DNA of 64,000 bases from Streptococcus himalayensis (GCF_001708305.1 NZ_CP016953.1:1-64000); one strand, 5' to 3'. Counted from the stretch's first letter, positions 35,902-45,224 are shown. Notes: generated by a model from the letters alone, not told the origin. Program-made: numbers and translations.

Positions 35902-37911
35902 TTACAAACGACTAGCTATCATCAGCTTTTCTCCACGTTGAATTGTGCGTGGCAATTCTCCCAAGGCATCTGCTTGGTACTGATCTTGGTTGGTGATAAT
36001 CACTGGTGTTTCAGTAACATAACCACTATTTCGAATAACATCCATATCAAATCGAATCAATACTTGACCAGCCTTGACAGTATCTCCTTGGCTGACATGG
36101 GCTGTGAAGCCTCGTCCTTCTAAATTAACCGTATCCATTCCGATGTGCATGAGCATCTCCACGCCATCTGTTGACACAATGCCTACGGCATGTTTGGTTG
36201 GAAAGAGAACCGATACAACACCATCCACTGGTGCTACCAACTCGCCCTCATTCGGTACAATCACAACTCCTTGCCCCATCACACCTTGGGCAAAGACAGG
36301 ATCCGTTGCTTGGCTAAGAGGCATAACCTCCCCTGCCAATGGGCTCATTACTTCTACTAATTCGACTTTTGTAGCCGCTTCTTTGGCTTCTTGAAGTGCT
36401 TCAACTTGCGGAGCTTTGACTGTTTCATCTTCTGCCTTGGTAAAGAAACCTGCTTTTCTAAAGAAGATTGTCAAAACAAACGGCACTCCAATAGCAACCA
36501 GCATAATCGCTGCAAATGGCAACATATATTTGGCTTGGATAGATAAGATACCAGGAATTCCTCCAATACCAATGGCATTAGCTGTTACATTAAAACTAAC
36601 GCAAAGGAAACCTGCAATCCCTGAACCAATCATACCTGCTACAAATGGATAAACATACTTAACATTCACCCCAAAGAGAGCTGGTTCTGTCACCCCAAGA
36701 TAGGCTGAAATCGTTGCCGGAAGTGAAATTTGGGCTTCGCGTTCATTTTTACGATTCATCCAGTAGTAGGCCAATACAGCTGAACCTTGAGCGATATTTG
36801 AAAGGGCAATCATTGGCCACAAACCAGTACCGCCAGTATCTGCAATCAACTGCGTATCCACTGCATTGGTCATGTGGTGAAGACCTGTGATGACAAACGG
36901 TGCATAAAGGGCACCAAAAACCGCACCAAAGAGCCATTTCACAGGGCCTGTCAGACCAGCAAGCACCACCGCTGAAATCCATTGACCAAGAGTCCAACCG
37001 ATTGGTCCTAAGACTGTATGAGCCAAGATTAGGGCTGGAATGAGGGACAAGAAGGGTACAAAAATCATCGAAACGACTTCTGGAATCCGCTTGCGCCAGA
37101 AAATTTCAAGATAGGACAGTGAAAGCCCAGCAAGGAGGGCTGGAATGACTTGCGCTTGGTAACCGATACGATTGATCGTAAAGAAACCAAAATTCCAAGT
37201 CCAATTTTCAGCGATTTCTGCCGCAGATGTCCCAGGCACTGCGTAGGCATTGAGGAGCTGTGGAGAGACCAAGCAAATCCCCAATACAATCCCAAGAATT
37301 TGACTGGTTCCCATCTTACGGGTCACAGACCAGGTAATGCCTACTGGCAAGAAATGGAAGATTGCTTCCCCTGGAAGCCATAGGAAATGGTTGACCCCAT
37401 TCCAAAATGGTGAAACCATGGTAATAGTGTTCCATACAGGATTGCCATCTACATCAAAAACTTTGGCACCATCTGCAATTTGTTGTCCTAACCATGGCAT
37501 ACCCACAGATTCTAAGACATTACGGAAACCAAGAATCAATCCCCCAACGATAATAGCTGGAATGATAGGCGTGAAGATTTCCGCTAGCATCGTCATCACC
37601 CGTTGAACAGGATTTTGATTGCTCTTAGCTGCAGCTTTGGCTGCTTCTTTTGACACTCCTTCGATGCCTGATACGGCTGTGAAGTCATTGTAGAAAATCG
37701 GTACATCATTGCCGATAATCACTTGAAACTGCCCTGCATTGGTAAAGGTTCCCTTCACTGCAGGAATAGCTTCAATTGCCCGAACATCTGCTTTCTTCTC
37801 ATCTGCTAGTACAAAACGCATCCGCGTCGCACAGTGAGTAACCGCAGAAACATTTTCCTTGCCGCCAACAGCCTCAAGTAAGACCTTGGCGTCCTTTTCA
37901 AATTTCCCCAT
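35902..37911 (-). CDS. treP: Trehalose-specific PTS transporter, EIIBCA fusion
   Basis: A 669-residue fusion in the order IIB-IIC-IIA. IIB has its phosphorylated cysteine at C27 (VTHCATRMRF). IIC spans about residues 110-460 with some ten membrane helices. IIA at the C-terminus has GVEMLMHIGMDTVNLEG with the phosphorylated histidine. It imports trehalose and phosphorylates it at the expense of PEP. The start ATG 37911 has AAAGGAG upstream; an open extension to 38082 runs across the operator region and is rejected. A glucose-type EIIA fused in this way is usual for streptococcal TreP. The divergent treR and overlapping cre site indicate control by TreR and CcpA. Confidence 0.9.
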   Translation of the reverse strand: MGKFEKDAKVLLEAVGGKENVSAVTHCATRMRFVLADEKKADVRAIEAIPAVKGTFTNAGQFQVIIGNDVPIFYNDFTAVSGIEGVSKEAAKAAAKSNQNPVQRVMTMLAEIFTPIIPAIIVGGLILGFRNVLESVGMPWLGQQIADGAKVFDVDGNPVWNTITMVSPFWNGVNHFLWLPGEAIFHFLPVGITWSVTRKMGTSQILGIVLGICLVSPQLLNAYAVPGTSAAEIAENWTWNFGFFTINRIGYQAQVIPALLAGLSLSYLEIFWRKRIPEVVSMIFVPFLSLIPALILAHTVLGPIGWTLGQWISAVVLAGLTGPVKWLFGAVFGALYAPFVITGLHHMTNAVDTQLIADTGGTGLWPMIALSNIAQGSAVLAYYWMNRKNEREAQISLPATISAYLGVTEPALFGVNVKYVYPFVAGMIGSGIAGFLCVSFNVTANAIGIGGIPGILSIQAKYMLPFAAIMLVAIGVPFVLTIFFRKAGFFTKAEDETVKAPQVEALQEAKEAATKVELVEVMSPLAGEVMPLSQATDPVFAQGVMGQGVVIVPNEGELVAPVDGVVSVLFPTKHAVGIVSTDGVEMLMHIGMDTVNLEGRGFTAHVSQGDTVKAGQVLIRFDMDVIRNSGYVTETPVIITNQDQYQADALGELPRTIQRGEKLMIASRL

Positions 37912-37977
37912 GGAATTCGTCTCCTTTTTTCGGACATTTTCTTGATCGCGAAAATATCCTGTTTCATTTATAACCCC

Positions 37978-38006
37978 ATTGTAACCGATACCAAACTTGT
38001 AGGCAA
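37978..38006 (-). promoter_or_regulatory. Promoter of treP-treC
   Basis: On the minus strand, TTGCCT (38001-38006), a 17-bp spacer and TACAAT (37978-37983). The cre site overlaps its -10 box. Confidence 0.6.
37980..37993. promoter_or_regulatory. CcpA binding site (cre) at the treP promoter
   Basis: TGTAACCGATACCA matches TGWAANCGNTNWCA at all but one position. Its overlap with the treP -10 box fits direct catabolite repression. Confidence 0.65.
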
Positions 38007-38018
38007 CTTGTTTGTTGC
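38003..38018. promoter_or_regulatory. Candidate TreR operator between divergent promoters
   Basis: GCAAC-TTGTTT-GTTGC (38003-38018) is an inverted repeat that covers parts of both -35 boxes (treP and treR). Its position is suitable for a shared operator. The identity of the binding protein is inferred. Confidence 0.35.
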
Positions 38019-38043
38019 AATTCAAACATTTTTTTGCTAAAAT
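38015..38043 (+). promoter_or_regulatory. Promoter of treR
   Basis: TTGCAA (38015-38020), a 17-bp spacer and TAAAAT (38038-38043), 41 bp upstream of the treR start. Confidence 0.65.
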
Positions 38044-38084
38044 GTTCCCAGTTGTATGGTAAAAACAAAACAAGTGAGGCATCT

Positions 38085-38795
38085 ATGAAGAAATACCAGC
38101 AGATTTTTAAAGAATTAGAACGACAGATTTTAGAGGAAACCTACCTAACCGGTGATTTTCTCCCCAGCGAATACGAACTGATGGCACGCTATGCTGTCAG
38201 CCGTGATACCGTACGCAAGGCCCTTGAAGAGCTCCAAAAAGCAGGCTTGATTCAAAAAATTCGTGGCCAAGGGTCAAAAGTGCTCAAAAAAGAGCAAATT
38301 GACTTTCCCGTTTCTCACTTGACCAGCTATCGCGAATTGGTTGAGCAATACGGAATCAACTCCATCACGAATGTCATTAGTTTAGAAAAGGTCACTGTCG
38401 ATCAAAAATTATCCCAACTGACTGGCTTTCCTGAATTTCGCATTGTCTGGAAAATTGTCCGCCAACGGGTCGTGGATAATGTCGCTTCTGTTCTTGACAC
38501 GGATTATCTGGATAAACAGGTAGCTCCTGAGCTCACACGCCAAATCGCAGAGGATTCGATTTATGCCTATTTGGAAGAAAAACTCCATCTTCCAATTGCC
38601 TATGCCACAAAGGAAATTACCATCGATCAAGCAAGAGATCGGGATAAAATACTCATGGATATCAAGGGAGACCATCATGTAGTATCCGTCAAATCCAAGG
38701 TTTATCTTACAGATGGTCAACAATTTCAATTTACTGAGAGCCGCCATAAATTAGAAAAATTCCGCTTTGTCGATTTTGCCAAACGTCATCATTGA
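38085..38795 (+). CDS. treR: GntR-family trehalose operon regulator
   Basis: A 236-residue protein. The N-terminal winged helix (about 1-70) has FLPSEYELMARYAVSRDTVRKALEEL, characteristic of GntR regulators. The remainder is a UTRA ligand-binding domain, placing it in the HutC/TreR subfamily. TreR proteins sense trehalose-6-phosphate and repress, or in some streptococci also activate, the tre operon. The start ATG 38085 follows GTGAGG; an upstream in-frame ATG at 38034 lies in its own promoter region and is rejected. It is divergent from treP. Confidence 0.88.
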   Translation: MKKYQQIFKELERQILEETYLTGDFLPSEYELMARYAVSRDTVRKALEELQKAGLIQKIRGQGSKVLKKEQIDFPVSHLTSYRELVEQYGINSITNVISLEKVTVDQKLSQLTGFPEFRIVWKIVRQRVVDNVASVLDTDYLDKQVAPELTRQIAEDSIYAYLEEKLHLPIAYATKEITIDQARDRDKILMDIKGDHHVVSVKSKVYLTDGQQFQFTESRHKLEKFRFVDFAKRHH

Positions 38796-38800
38796 GCTAA

Positions 38801-38846
38801 AAAAGACTTGAATTTCCCCTATCCAAAAGGAAATTCAAGTCTTTTC
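38801..38846. terminator. Strong bidirectional terminator after treR
   Basis: AAAAGACTTGAATTTCC (38801-38817) pairs perfectly over 17 bp with its complement at 38829-38845. It ends both treR and the converging 106-residue gene. Confidence 0.9.
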
Positions 38847-38848
38847 TC

Positions 38849-39169
38849 TTACAAAGCTACAACCCAGCCATAAAGACGAAGCTGTGGTTTGACTTCCTTG
38901 AAATGAAAACGATCATAGGCTCGCCAAGCTAGACGTGCTTCCTCCGTCATCTCAAGATGACTTAAGCCAATCATCAAACTTACAGACTGATAAAATTTTT
39001 CAAGGCCGATGAAAAGCTTATTATTGTCGGTTTCCTTTTGGAGAATCGAGTAGACATCTTCAAAGATTTCTCTTAGCTTTAACTCCTCACGAAGCCCTTT
39101 CTCACAAGTCTGTAATTCCTTTTCTACATTTTCAATCAGCTCTTTAGCTGTCACTTCTAGATGTTCCAT
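38849..39169 (-). CDS. Small helical protein of unknown function
   Basis: A 106-residue protein with a strong ribosome binding site (GGAGAAGG). It is predicted to be nearly all helical, acidic and charged in the first half (ELIENVEKELQTCEKGLREE). It ends in an aromatic and basic stretch (AWRAYDRFHFKEVKPQLRLY) and has no signal peptide or membrane segment. The size and helix content resemble small bacteriocin-immunity-type four-helix proteins, but I do not recognise a family and no bacteriocin gene is near. It stands alone between two terminators. Confidence 0.6.
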   Translation of the reverse strand: MEHLEVTAKELIENVEKELQTCEKGLREELKLREIFEDVYSILQKETDNNKLFIGLEKFYQSVSLMIGLSHLEMTEEARLAWRAYDRFHFKEVKPQLRLYGWVVAL

Positions 39170-39289
39170 CTACCTTCTCCTTTCTGAAATTGGGAATACC
39201 TCTCAATTTAATCTGTTGTTATGTTATTTTGTAAAATCTATTGTAGCACTTTCTCCTTTTTTTGACAAGTATTTTTAGGCTCAATATGC

Positions 39290-39338
39290 AAAAAAGACCT
39301 AGACACTTCCAATCGGAATGTATGCTCTAAGTCTTTTT
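39290..39338 (-). terminator. Terminator downstream of the CBS-domain membrane protein
   Basis: On the minus strand, GAAAAAGACTTAGAGC...GTCTAGGTCTTTTTT forms a long imperfect hairpin followed by six T. Confidence 0.65.
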
Positions 39339-39433
39339 CAATCTTATAAAAGTCGTTACGGGTCATCTCTGATGGAATGCCGGAGTAAATCTCTCACCCC
39401 CAAGCATGTCCCACTCAGTCAAGTCCTGCATGT

Positions 39434-40783
39434 TTAGTCCTTTTTCTTGGCATCTGCTTCTTCAAGCTCCAAGGGACGAATTTCTAGCTTAACCTTGGTT
39501 ACACGGCCGCTTTTGACCTTATCATTGGTCAAAGTCAGTACCTTGTTTTGACTTTCCACTTCATGAGAGAGGCGTTCTTTGGCCGTCGGAATAGAGCCAA
39601 CACCCGTCAAATAATAGCCTGCGATGGTGTCAACATCATCGCTTTCTAGCTCGACATCAAAGTATTCGTTGAAGTCATTGAGGTTCATAGCACCTTGAAC
39701 AATATAGGTCAAATCAGAAATCTGGTGAACATCAATCTCTGCCTTGTCCGTTTCATCATCAATTTCTCCGACAATCTCCTCTAGCAAGTCTTCCAAGGTC
39801 ACAAGCCCTGCCATTCCACCGTATTCATCAAGCAAAATAGCCATCTGATTTTGTGTATTACGAAGCTCCGTCAACAAATCATCCACGAAAATTGTCTCAT
39901 GGACAAACAAAGCTTCTTGCAAAATCTTACGCAGGACAATATTGTCAAAACCATTTGTAAAAGCCGCATTCAGCAAGCGCTTGGTATGAATCACCCCAAT
40001 GACATTATCCTTATCTCCATCATAGACCGGAATCCGTGAATAATTTTCCTTCAAAATACGCTCGATAATCTCTTTGGTATCATCTTGAATATCCACCATA
40101 AAAGCATCGGTCCGAGGAACCATGACCTCTCTTGCCATCAGCTCATCCAGCGAGAACACGCCTTGTAGCATTTCAATCTCGTCAGCATCCAAGGTCTGTT
40201 CGCCATTTTTGGTCAGCATATACTCAATCTCATCCCGTGTCATCTTCGCATCTGCATCATCAAAAGTCATCGGTGTGATGCGACTCAACAAATTGGTCGA
40301 TGCTGACAACAGCCAGACAAAGGGACTGACGAGTTTCCCTAGAAAAATAATAAACGGAGCCGTGCGAATCGCCAAAGCGTCCTTAAGATTCAATGCAATC
40401 CGCTTCGGATACAATTCTCCAAATACAATAGAAATATAGGTCAATAGTGCCAGAGCTAAAAAGCTTGAGGCTGCTCTGGCTGTTTCTGAATTGCCCATCC
40501 ATTTGGCAATCTCAGTCCCCAAAGTATCTGCAAGACTAGCCCCTGATAAAATCGTAATCAAGGTAATGCCAACCTGAATCGTGGATAGAAAATTATTAGG
40601 ATTTTCTAACACATTTAACAAACGCATGTACTTGATATCGCCTTCTTCAGCCTTCTGCTCGACACGCGCTCGATTGAGCGATACCATAGCCATCTCGGTA
40701 GCCGAGAAAAAAGCATTGAATAAGGTTAACACGACTAATAATAGGCTTTGTTGTAATAAGGTCTGACTGCCAGGGTCTTCCAT
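39434..40783 (-). CDS. HlyC/CorC (CNNM-type) membrane protein with CBS domains
   Basis: A 449-residue protein in three parts: an N-terminal DUF21/CNNM membrane domain (about 1-190, four helices, e.g. LLLVVLTLFNAFFSATEMAMV); a CBS pair at about 205-340 (LMAREVMVPRTDAFMVD, DEYGGMAGLVTLEDLLEEI); and a C-terminal CorC_HlyC domain (about 350-435). Such proteins are often annotated hemolysin but are related to Mg/Co transport or efflux proteins. The transported ion is inferred, not shown. The start ATG 40783 has GAGGAGAAAG upstream and a TATAAT box at 40817-40822. The last residues are strongly acidic and basic (ELEEADAKKKD). Confidence 0.85.
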   Translation of the reverse strand: MEDPGSQTLLQQSLLLVVLTLFNAFFSATEMAMVSLNRARVEQKAEEGDIKYMRLLNVLENPNNFLSTIQVGITLITILSGASLADTLGTEIAKWMGNSETARAASSFLALALLTYISIVFGELYPKRIALNLKDALAIRTAPFIIFLGKLVSPFVWLLSASTNLLSRITPMTFDDADAKMTRDEIEYMLTKNGEQTLDADEIEMLQGVFSLDELMAREVMVPRTDAFMVDIQDDTKEIIERILKENYSRIPVYDGDKDNVIGVIHTKRLLNAAFTNGFDNIVLRKILQEALFVHETIFVDDLLTELRNTQNQMAILLDEYGGMAGLVTLEDLLEEIVGEIDDETDKAEIDVHQISDLTYIVQGAMNLNDFNEYFDVELESDDVDTIAGYYLTGVGSIPTAKERLSHEVESQNKVLTLTNDKVKSGRVTKVKLEIRPLELEEADAKKKD

Positions 40784-41132
40784 TTTTCTTTCTCCTCAAA
40801 AATCTAAATATTTTCCATTATACCACACTTCCTCCACTTTTCATAGGAAAATGAAGTCAAAGCCACGACAGACGTACGCAGAAAATGCATGTACCCATTT
40901 CCTAGCTGCATGCATTTTTCAAAATATTTTCACGACAGTTACATATATACATTTGTTTATCCTATTTTTCACCAACCTGTTAACAAAATTTCATGATGAA
41001 AAAGACAACTTTTATGAAAACCCTTATCTGAAAATGATAGGCTCTTCATGTGTTTGGCTTGAGGTCAAAGCTATCCAGGCCTAGCCATCATCTGGATACG
41101 CCTGCCAACTTCAAAAAGCCAAAATCTCCTAT
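40784..41132. other. 349-bp intergenic region
   Basis: It contains the promoter of the CBS-domain protein (minus strand -10 TATAAT at 40817-40822, weak -35). A short open frame at 40851-41084 (plus) has no ribosome binding site or recognisable family and is not called. Nothing else is identified. Confidence 0.5.
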
Positions 41133-41996
41133 TCAGTCTTTTTGAGGTGAGCGACTGGCATATTGCTTCATCAAACGTGGAATTTCCTGACTAATAGCCG
41201 TTGGAAGGGTAACATAGGTAGTCTCGCTGAGCTCCGCTGCAATGGCAGAATGAAGATACACCGCAGCCTCCACTCGCTCACGGAGCGAAACCTGCGGAAA
41301 TTGACCTGCAAAACCAGCAATCATCCCAGCCAAGGTATCTCCCATCCCCCCTGTTGCTTGGTGCGGTCCACCAATCAACAAGCGAGCAACATCTTCTTGC
41401 CCCTTTTGATAAACCGTTGTTTCTTGGCTCTTTTGTACCAAGATGACATCTGATGGAAATCTTTCCAAAGCTCCAAGATTGGCACGGTCATTTTGCTCCT
41501 CAATCGCTAAGCCACTCAGTACTTCCCATTCTTTCTGGTGAGGCGTTAAAATACAGCCAGCTGGCAGAGCAGTCATCCCGTGCTGCTTGACAAACTGAAT
41601 AGCGCCTCCGTCTAGGATGAGAATTTGCCCCTGACGAACTTCTTTTATAACCAAGTCAAAACAAGCCTGTTCTCGATTTCCCAAGGCAAGCCCTGGGCCT
41701 ATGAGAATAACATCTGCTTTCTTGATTTGGCTGCACAGCAAGTCCTCCTCTTGGAAATCCATGCCCATGGCTTCTGGCAAAGAGGCATGAAGTGCTGGCA
41801 GATGCGCTCTTTCTGTCGCCACCGTCACAAGACCTGCACCACTGGAAACTGCCGCACGAGCCGCCATGAATATGGCACCACCATAGGGATAAGTTCCACC
41901 GATTAGCAGCACTCGTCCGTAGTCTCCTTTGTGACTGTTTGGCTGCCGCGGCTGAATCACTCGCCTAAGAAGGCTATCATCTAGAATTCTGACCAT
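41133..41996 (-). CDS. nnrD: ADP-dependent NAD(P)H-hydrate dehydratase
   Basis: A 287-residue ribokinase-like protein matching the YjeF C-terminal domain family. It repairs damaged NADH and NADPH hydrates. Motifs: GGTYPYGGAIFMAARAA near residue 33, and GGMGDTLAGMIAGFAGQ, where the catalytic aspartate sits. The N-terminal epimerase half (NnrE) found fused in many bacteria is absent, as is usual in streptococci. The start follows AAGGTGA and lies 11 bp after folD, so the two are one transcript. This places two house-keeping cofactor genes together. Confidence 0.87.
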   Translation of the reverse strand: MVRILDDSLLRRVIQPRQPNSHKGDYGRVLLIGGTYPYGGAIFMAARAAVSSGAGLVTVATERAHLPALHASLPEAMGMDFQEEDLLCSQIKKADVILIGPGLALGNREQACFDLVIKEVRQGQILILDGGAIQFVKQHGMTALPAGCILTPHQKEWEVLSGLAIEEQNDRANLGALERFPSDVILVQKSQETTVYQKGQEDVARLLIGGPHQATGGMGDTLAGMIAGFAGQFPQVSLRERVEAAVYLHSAIAAELSETTYVTLPTAISQEIPRLMKQYASRSPQKD

Positions 41997-42007
41997 GGAT
42001 TTTCACC

Positions 42008-42859
42008 TTATTTGTCCAAGTTCCGTTGAAAGGCCTCGAAGGTCTGCTCCATTAGCATGGTAATGGTCATGGGACCAACTCCACCAGGCACAGGTGTGAT
42101 GTAGCTGGCGAGCTCTTTGACCTCATCATAGGCTACATCGCCAATCAATTTGCCATTTTCATCACGGTTCATACCGACATCAATGACCACCGCCCCTTCT
42201 TTGACAAAGTCCTTGGTCACAAAATGCCCACGGCCAATTGCTACAACTAAGATATCTGCTTCACGTGCTAGTTGCGCTAGATTTTCCGTCCGTGAATGGG
42301 CAATGGTCACTGTCGCATGGGCATCTAAAAGAAGTTGGGCCATGGGTTTTCCAACGATATTGCTCCGACCAATCACGACTGCTTTCTTCCCTTCAAGCGT
42401 AATCCCATACTCGCGGAACATCTCCATGATCCCTGCTGGCGTTGAGGGAATCATGACAGGATGACCGCTCCAGAACTTGCCCATATTGGTCGGATGAAAA
42501 CCATCCACATCTTTTTGAGGGTCAATCGCAAGTAAGACTGCCTCTTCATCTATATGGGCTGGCAAGGGCAACTGCACCAAAATCCCATGCCAAGCATCGT
42601 CTTGATTGTAGCGCTCAATCAGACCCAGCAGCTCTGCTTGGGTAATCGTATCAGGAACTCGCACAACTTCACTGCGAAAACCAGCCGCAAGTGCTGAACG
42701 CTCCTTATTTCTCACATAGACTTGGCTGGCAGGATTTTCCCCCACTAAAATCACAACCAAGCCTGGTTCTAATCCCGTTTTGTCCTTCAAAAGAGCTGTT
42801 TTTTCTGCCAAACGCCCCTGTAACTTCGCCGCAAGCACCTTCCCATCAATGACTACCAT
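42008..42859 (-). CDS. folD: Bifunctional methylenetetrahydrofolate dehydrogenase / methenyltetrahydrofolate cyclohydrolase
   Basis: The 283-residue length is typical. The N-terminal part has YVRNKERSA with the catalytic lysine. The signatures [28 protein letters not shown] and [14 protein letters not shown] are those of FolD, with [15 protein letters not shown] as the NADP-binding loop. It interconverts 5,10-methylene- and 10-formyl-tetrahydrofolate in one-carbon metabolism. The start ATG 42859 follows AAGGAGAT, and a TATAAT box is at 42885-42890 on the minus strand. It is the first gene of the folD-nnrD unit. Confidence 0.94.
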   Translation of the reverse strand: MVVIDGKVLAAKLQGRLAEKTALLKDKTGLEPGLVVILVGENPASQVYVRNKERSALAAGFRSEVVRVPDTITQAELLGLIERYNQDDAWHGILVQLPLPAHIDEEAVLLAIDPQKDVDGFHPTNMGKFWSGHPVMIPSTPAGIMEMFREYGITLEGKKAVVIGRSNIVGKPMAQLLLDAHATVTIAHSRTENLAQLAREADILVVAIGRGHFVTKDFVKEGAVVIDVGMNRDENGKLIGDVAYDEVKELASYITPVPGGVGPMTITMLMEQTFEAFQRNLDK

Positions 42860-42974
42860 TTCTCATCTCCTTTTCTTTTTTCCTATTATATCAAAAAATG
42901 AAAGCAGGCTCTAGCAGTTCTTGGCTAGATAGCCTTATAGTTTCTATCTATATCAAGCATTCTCTATCAGAATG

Positions 42975-43192
42975 GATACTCGTCAACATGCAATATCTGA
43001 CATCGTTAACTCACCTTGCTCCAACAATTCAGCGGACTGTTGAAGGTTGGAAATGGTAGTGGGACAAACCAGCCTCAGCTACCCTCTAGTTCTACCTGCG
43101 GTTTTTAGGACACAAGCTACGCTAGTTTTAACGATTGCCTTCTACTATTCTCAATTGTGAAACCAGTCAGAGGTTGATGTTCATTGAGTATG
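42975..43192 (+). repeat. MITE-like intergenic element, full copy (about 218 bp)
   Basis: It starts GATACTCGTCAACATG and ends GATGTTCATTGAGTATG, with the same ATACTC...GAGTAT ends and the same internal blocks as 28827-29040 (CCTGCGGTTTTTAGGACAC, TTCTCAATTGTG). It contains the internal hairpin CAACAATTCAGCGGACTGTTG. Confidence 0.7.
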
Positions 43193-43196
43193 ACAC

Positions 43197-43220
43197 TAAA
43201 AGCTGAGCAAGGGCCCAGCT
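43197..43220 (-). terminator. Terminator of the amino-acid ABC operon
   Basis: On the minus strand AGCTGGGC-CCTT-GCTCAGCT is an eight-pair stem (one G-U) followed by TTTTAG. It is a modest terminator 28 bp after the ATPase gene. Confidence 0.55.
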
Positions 43221-43248
43221 TGAAACTTCGTGCTTAAAAATCGGAATA

Positions 43249-43983
43249 CTATAACACCTTAGACAAGAAATTCTTTGTCCGCTCTTCTTTGGTTTCTTCA
43301 AAGATTTGCTGGGGTGTGCCGTCTTCTACCACAACGCCACCATCCATAAAGATAACACGGTCTGCCACTTCTCTCGCAAAGCCCATTTCATGGGTGACAA
43401 TCACCATGGTCATCCCAGATTTTGCCAACTCTTGCATCACGCTTAAAACCTCTCCGACCATCTCAGGGTCGAGGGCTGACGTTGGCTCGTCAAATAAAAG
43501 AACATCAGGATCCATTGCTAAACCGCGTGCAATCGCAATCCGCTGTTGCTGACCACCTGATAAGCTCTGAGGGTAAGCATGAGCCTTATCGGGCAAGCCA
43601 ACTTTTTCAAGCAAATCATAGGCAATTTTTTCAGCCTCATTCTTTCCCAATCCCTTGGTCTTCATCGGTGACAGGGTAATATTGTCTAACACCGACATAT
43701 TCGGAAACAGATTGAACTGCTGAAAGACCATACCCATTTTTTCTCGCATCTTAAAAATATCATTTGACTTATCCGTGATATCAACCCCCTCAAAGGTCAC
43801 CGTCCCCTTGGTTGGCACTTCAAGCAGGTTCATAGTTCGCAGGAAGGTAGATTTCCCACTACCGGACGGTCCAATAATCACAACGACCTGTCCCTTCTCA
43901 ATGTCCAAATCAATCCCTTTTAGTACTTCATGTTTTCCAAATGATTTATGCAAATTTTTGATGGAAATAATGGTCTCACGCAT
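43249..43983 (-). CDS. glnQ: Polar amino-acid ABC transporter ATP-binding protein
   Basis: A 244-residue ABC ATPase of the GlnQ/HisP type. Walker [10 protein letters not shown] is at 38-46, the Q-loop is in [12 protein letters not shown], the signature LSGGQQQR is followed by Walker [13 protein letters not shown], and the switch histidine is in IVTHEMGFA. It powers uptake of polar amino acids; glutamine, glutamate or another substrate cannot be decided. Its start overlaps the permease end by 8 bp. No substrate-binding protein gene is adjacent, so the binding protein must be encoded elsewhere. Confidence 0.9.
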   Translation of the reverse strand: MRETIISIKNLHKSFGKHEVLKGIDLDIEKGQVVVIIGPSGSGKSTFLRTMNLLEVPTKGTVTFEGVDITDKSNDIFKMREKMGMVFQQFNLFPNMSVLDNITLSPMKTKGLGKNEAEKIAYDLLEKVGLPDKAHAYPQSLSGGQQQRIAIARGLAMDPDVLLFDEPTSALDPEMVGEVLSVMQELAKSGMTMVIVTHEMGFAREVADRVIFMDGGVVVEDGTPQQIFEETKEERTKNFLSKVL

Positions 43984-44665
43984 GAGTTTGCCCTCCTTTG
44001 TTTAACTGTTTCTCAAATGCTTGAATAGCTAAGGTCAACACGCTCGTCATGACCAGATAATAAGCTGCCGCAAACAAGAGCGGTGTCAGGGTCAAATAGG
44101 TCGTTGCCGCAACGGTTGTCGCACCATTCCACAGCTCCATCACACCGATGGTAGATAAGAGTGAGCTGTCCTTAATAATGGTGATAAATTCGTTGCCTAA
44201 AGCTGGCAGAATATTCTTCACTGCTTGGGGAAGGATAACGTATCGCATGGCTTTACTTGGACGAATTCCCAGTGAATAGGCCGCTTCTAGCTGCCCCTTT
44301 GGAACAGCGTTAATCCCAGCCCGTACCGTCTCTGACACATAGGCTCCGCTATTCATGGAAATAATGATAATCCCTGGTAACAAGCGTGATAAATCAACCC
44401 CTAAAATCCCAATCTGAACCGTCGGTGCTTGGATTTGCATCATCGCAAAGGCAATCATAATCTGAACCATCATCGGCGTTCCACGAAAAATCCAGACATA
44501 AAGATTGGCTAGCCAAGCCAAGGGGCGAAATTTACTGCGTTGAGCAAAAGCCAGCGTCACTCCCAATATCGTTCCAAAAAAGACGACACAAACCGATACA
44601 ATAAGCGTCACGACAGCCCCATAGTTGAAATAGGGTAAATACTTTGGTAAAAACGAAAAATTCAT
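43976..44665 (-). CDS. Polar amino-acid ABC transporter permease
   Basis: A 229-residue HisM/GlnP-type permease with about five membrane helices. The EAA-type loop reads [22 protein letters not shown], and the N-terminal [16 protein letters not shown] helix is typical. The start is set at the second of two adjacent ATG codons (44665), six bases after GAGAGG; the first (44668) is only three bases away. A longer frame to 44737 lacks a ribosome site. The permease is not fused to a binding domain, unlike streptococcal GlnPH proteins. Confidence 0.88.
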   Translation of the reverse strand: MNFSFLPKYLPYFNYGAVVTLIVSVCVVFFGTILGVTLAFAQRSKFRPLAWLANLYVWIFRGTPMMVQIMIAFAMMQIQAPTVQIGILGVDLSRLLPGIIIISMNSGAYVSETVRAGINAVPKGQLEAAYSLGIRPSKAMRYVILPQAVKNILPALGNEFITIIKDSSLLSTIGVMELWNGATTVAATTYLTLTPLLFAAAYYLVMTSVLTLAIQAFEKQLNKGGQTHA

Positions 44666-44763
44666 CATAGACCTCTCTAAATTCAAACTGAATATTAGTC
44701 TACCACAATATGAATAAAAATTCAATATAAAATTCAAAAAATACTAAATAAATATTTTTTAAA

Positions 44764-44804
44764 CAAAAAAAGATCTAAACCTGTATAAAAACAAGCTTAG
44801 ACCC
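44764..44804 (-). terminator. Terminator of the DUF1797 gene
   Basis: On the minus strand GTCTAAGCTTG pairs with CAGGTTTAGATC (G-U pairs included) and is followed by seven T. Confidence 0.75.
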
Positions 44805-44815
44805 CTTTGTGATTT

Positions 44816-45046
44816 TTAATAAAGCAATTCGTAAATTTCCATTGCAATCAAGTCAATGCTATCAAACGTATAGGTTTCACGTGCTGCTACATCGCGAAGT
44901 GTGAACACTGAACCATTTTCTTCATCGTAGTTGTAAGCAACTTCTGCTACCACAACTCCCTCACGTTCAAAGTTACGCTTTAGGTTACCGCCATCTTTGG
45001 CCATAGCCTCCAAGCGGTTGATAATTCGTACTAAATGTGATTCCAT
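44816..45046 (-). CDS. DUF1797 (YkuJ-like) family protein
   Basis: A 76-residue soluble protein (MESHLVRIINRLEAMAKDGG..., with YNYDEENGSVFTLRDV) recognised as the DUF1797/YkuJ family, small alpha-beta proteins of Firmicutes without a known role. The start ATG 45046 follows GGAGACG. In pneumococci the same family member sits between clpE and an amino-acid ABC transporter followed by folD, and this gene order is kept here. It is monocistronic and divergent from clpE. Confidence 0.8.
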   Translation of the reverse strand: MESHLVRIINRLEAMAKDGGNLKRNFEREGVVVAEVAYNYDEENGSVFTLRDVAARETYTFDSIDLIAMEIYELLY

Positions 45047-45196
45047 TTTACGTCTCCTATTTCCTTTATACGTTCCTATTTTACCATATTTTCTGCCTAT
45101 TGGGCTATAAAAACTCTATTTTTACAAAAATTATCCCTTGAAATCCTCGATTTTAGCCCTCTTTCAGCTATTTTTTTGCCGTTCAATACTTTCTTC

Positions 45197-45224
45197 TTGC
45201 AATGTTTTCAAATACTGCTATAAT
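45197..45224 (+). promoter_or_regulatory. Promoter of clpE
   Basis: TTGCAA (45197-45202), a 16-bp spacer and TATAAT (45219-45224), followed at once by the CtsR box. Confidence 0.7.

Larger units (their letters stand above)
42860..43248. other. 389-bp intergenic region between folD and the ABC transporter
   Basis: It is filled mainly by a MITE-like repeat (42975-43192) and the terminator of the ABC operon. The stretch 42900-42974 shows nothing recognisable. Confidence 0.5.

Noticed and set aside
37912..38082. N-terminal extension of treP
   Set aside because: It covers the treP promoter, cre site and operator; the conserved IIB domain and a good ribosome site begin at 37911.
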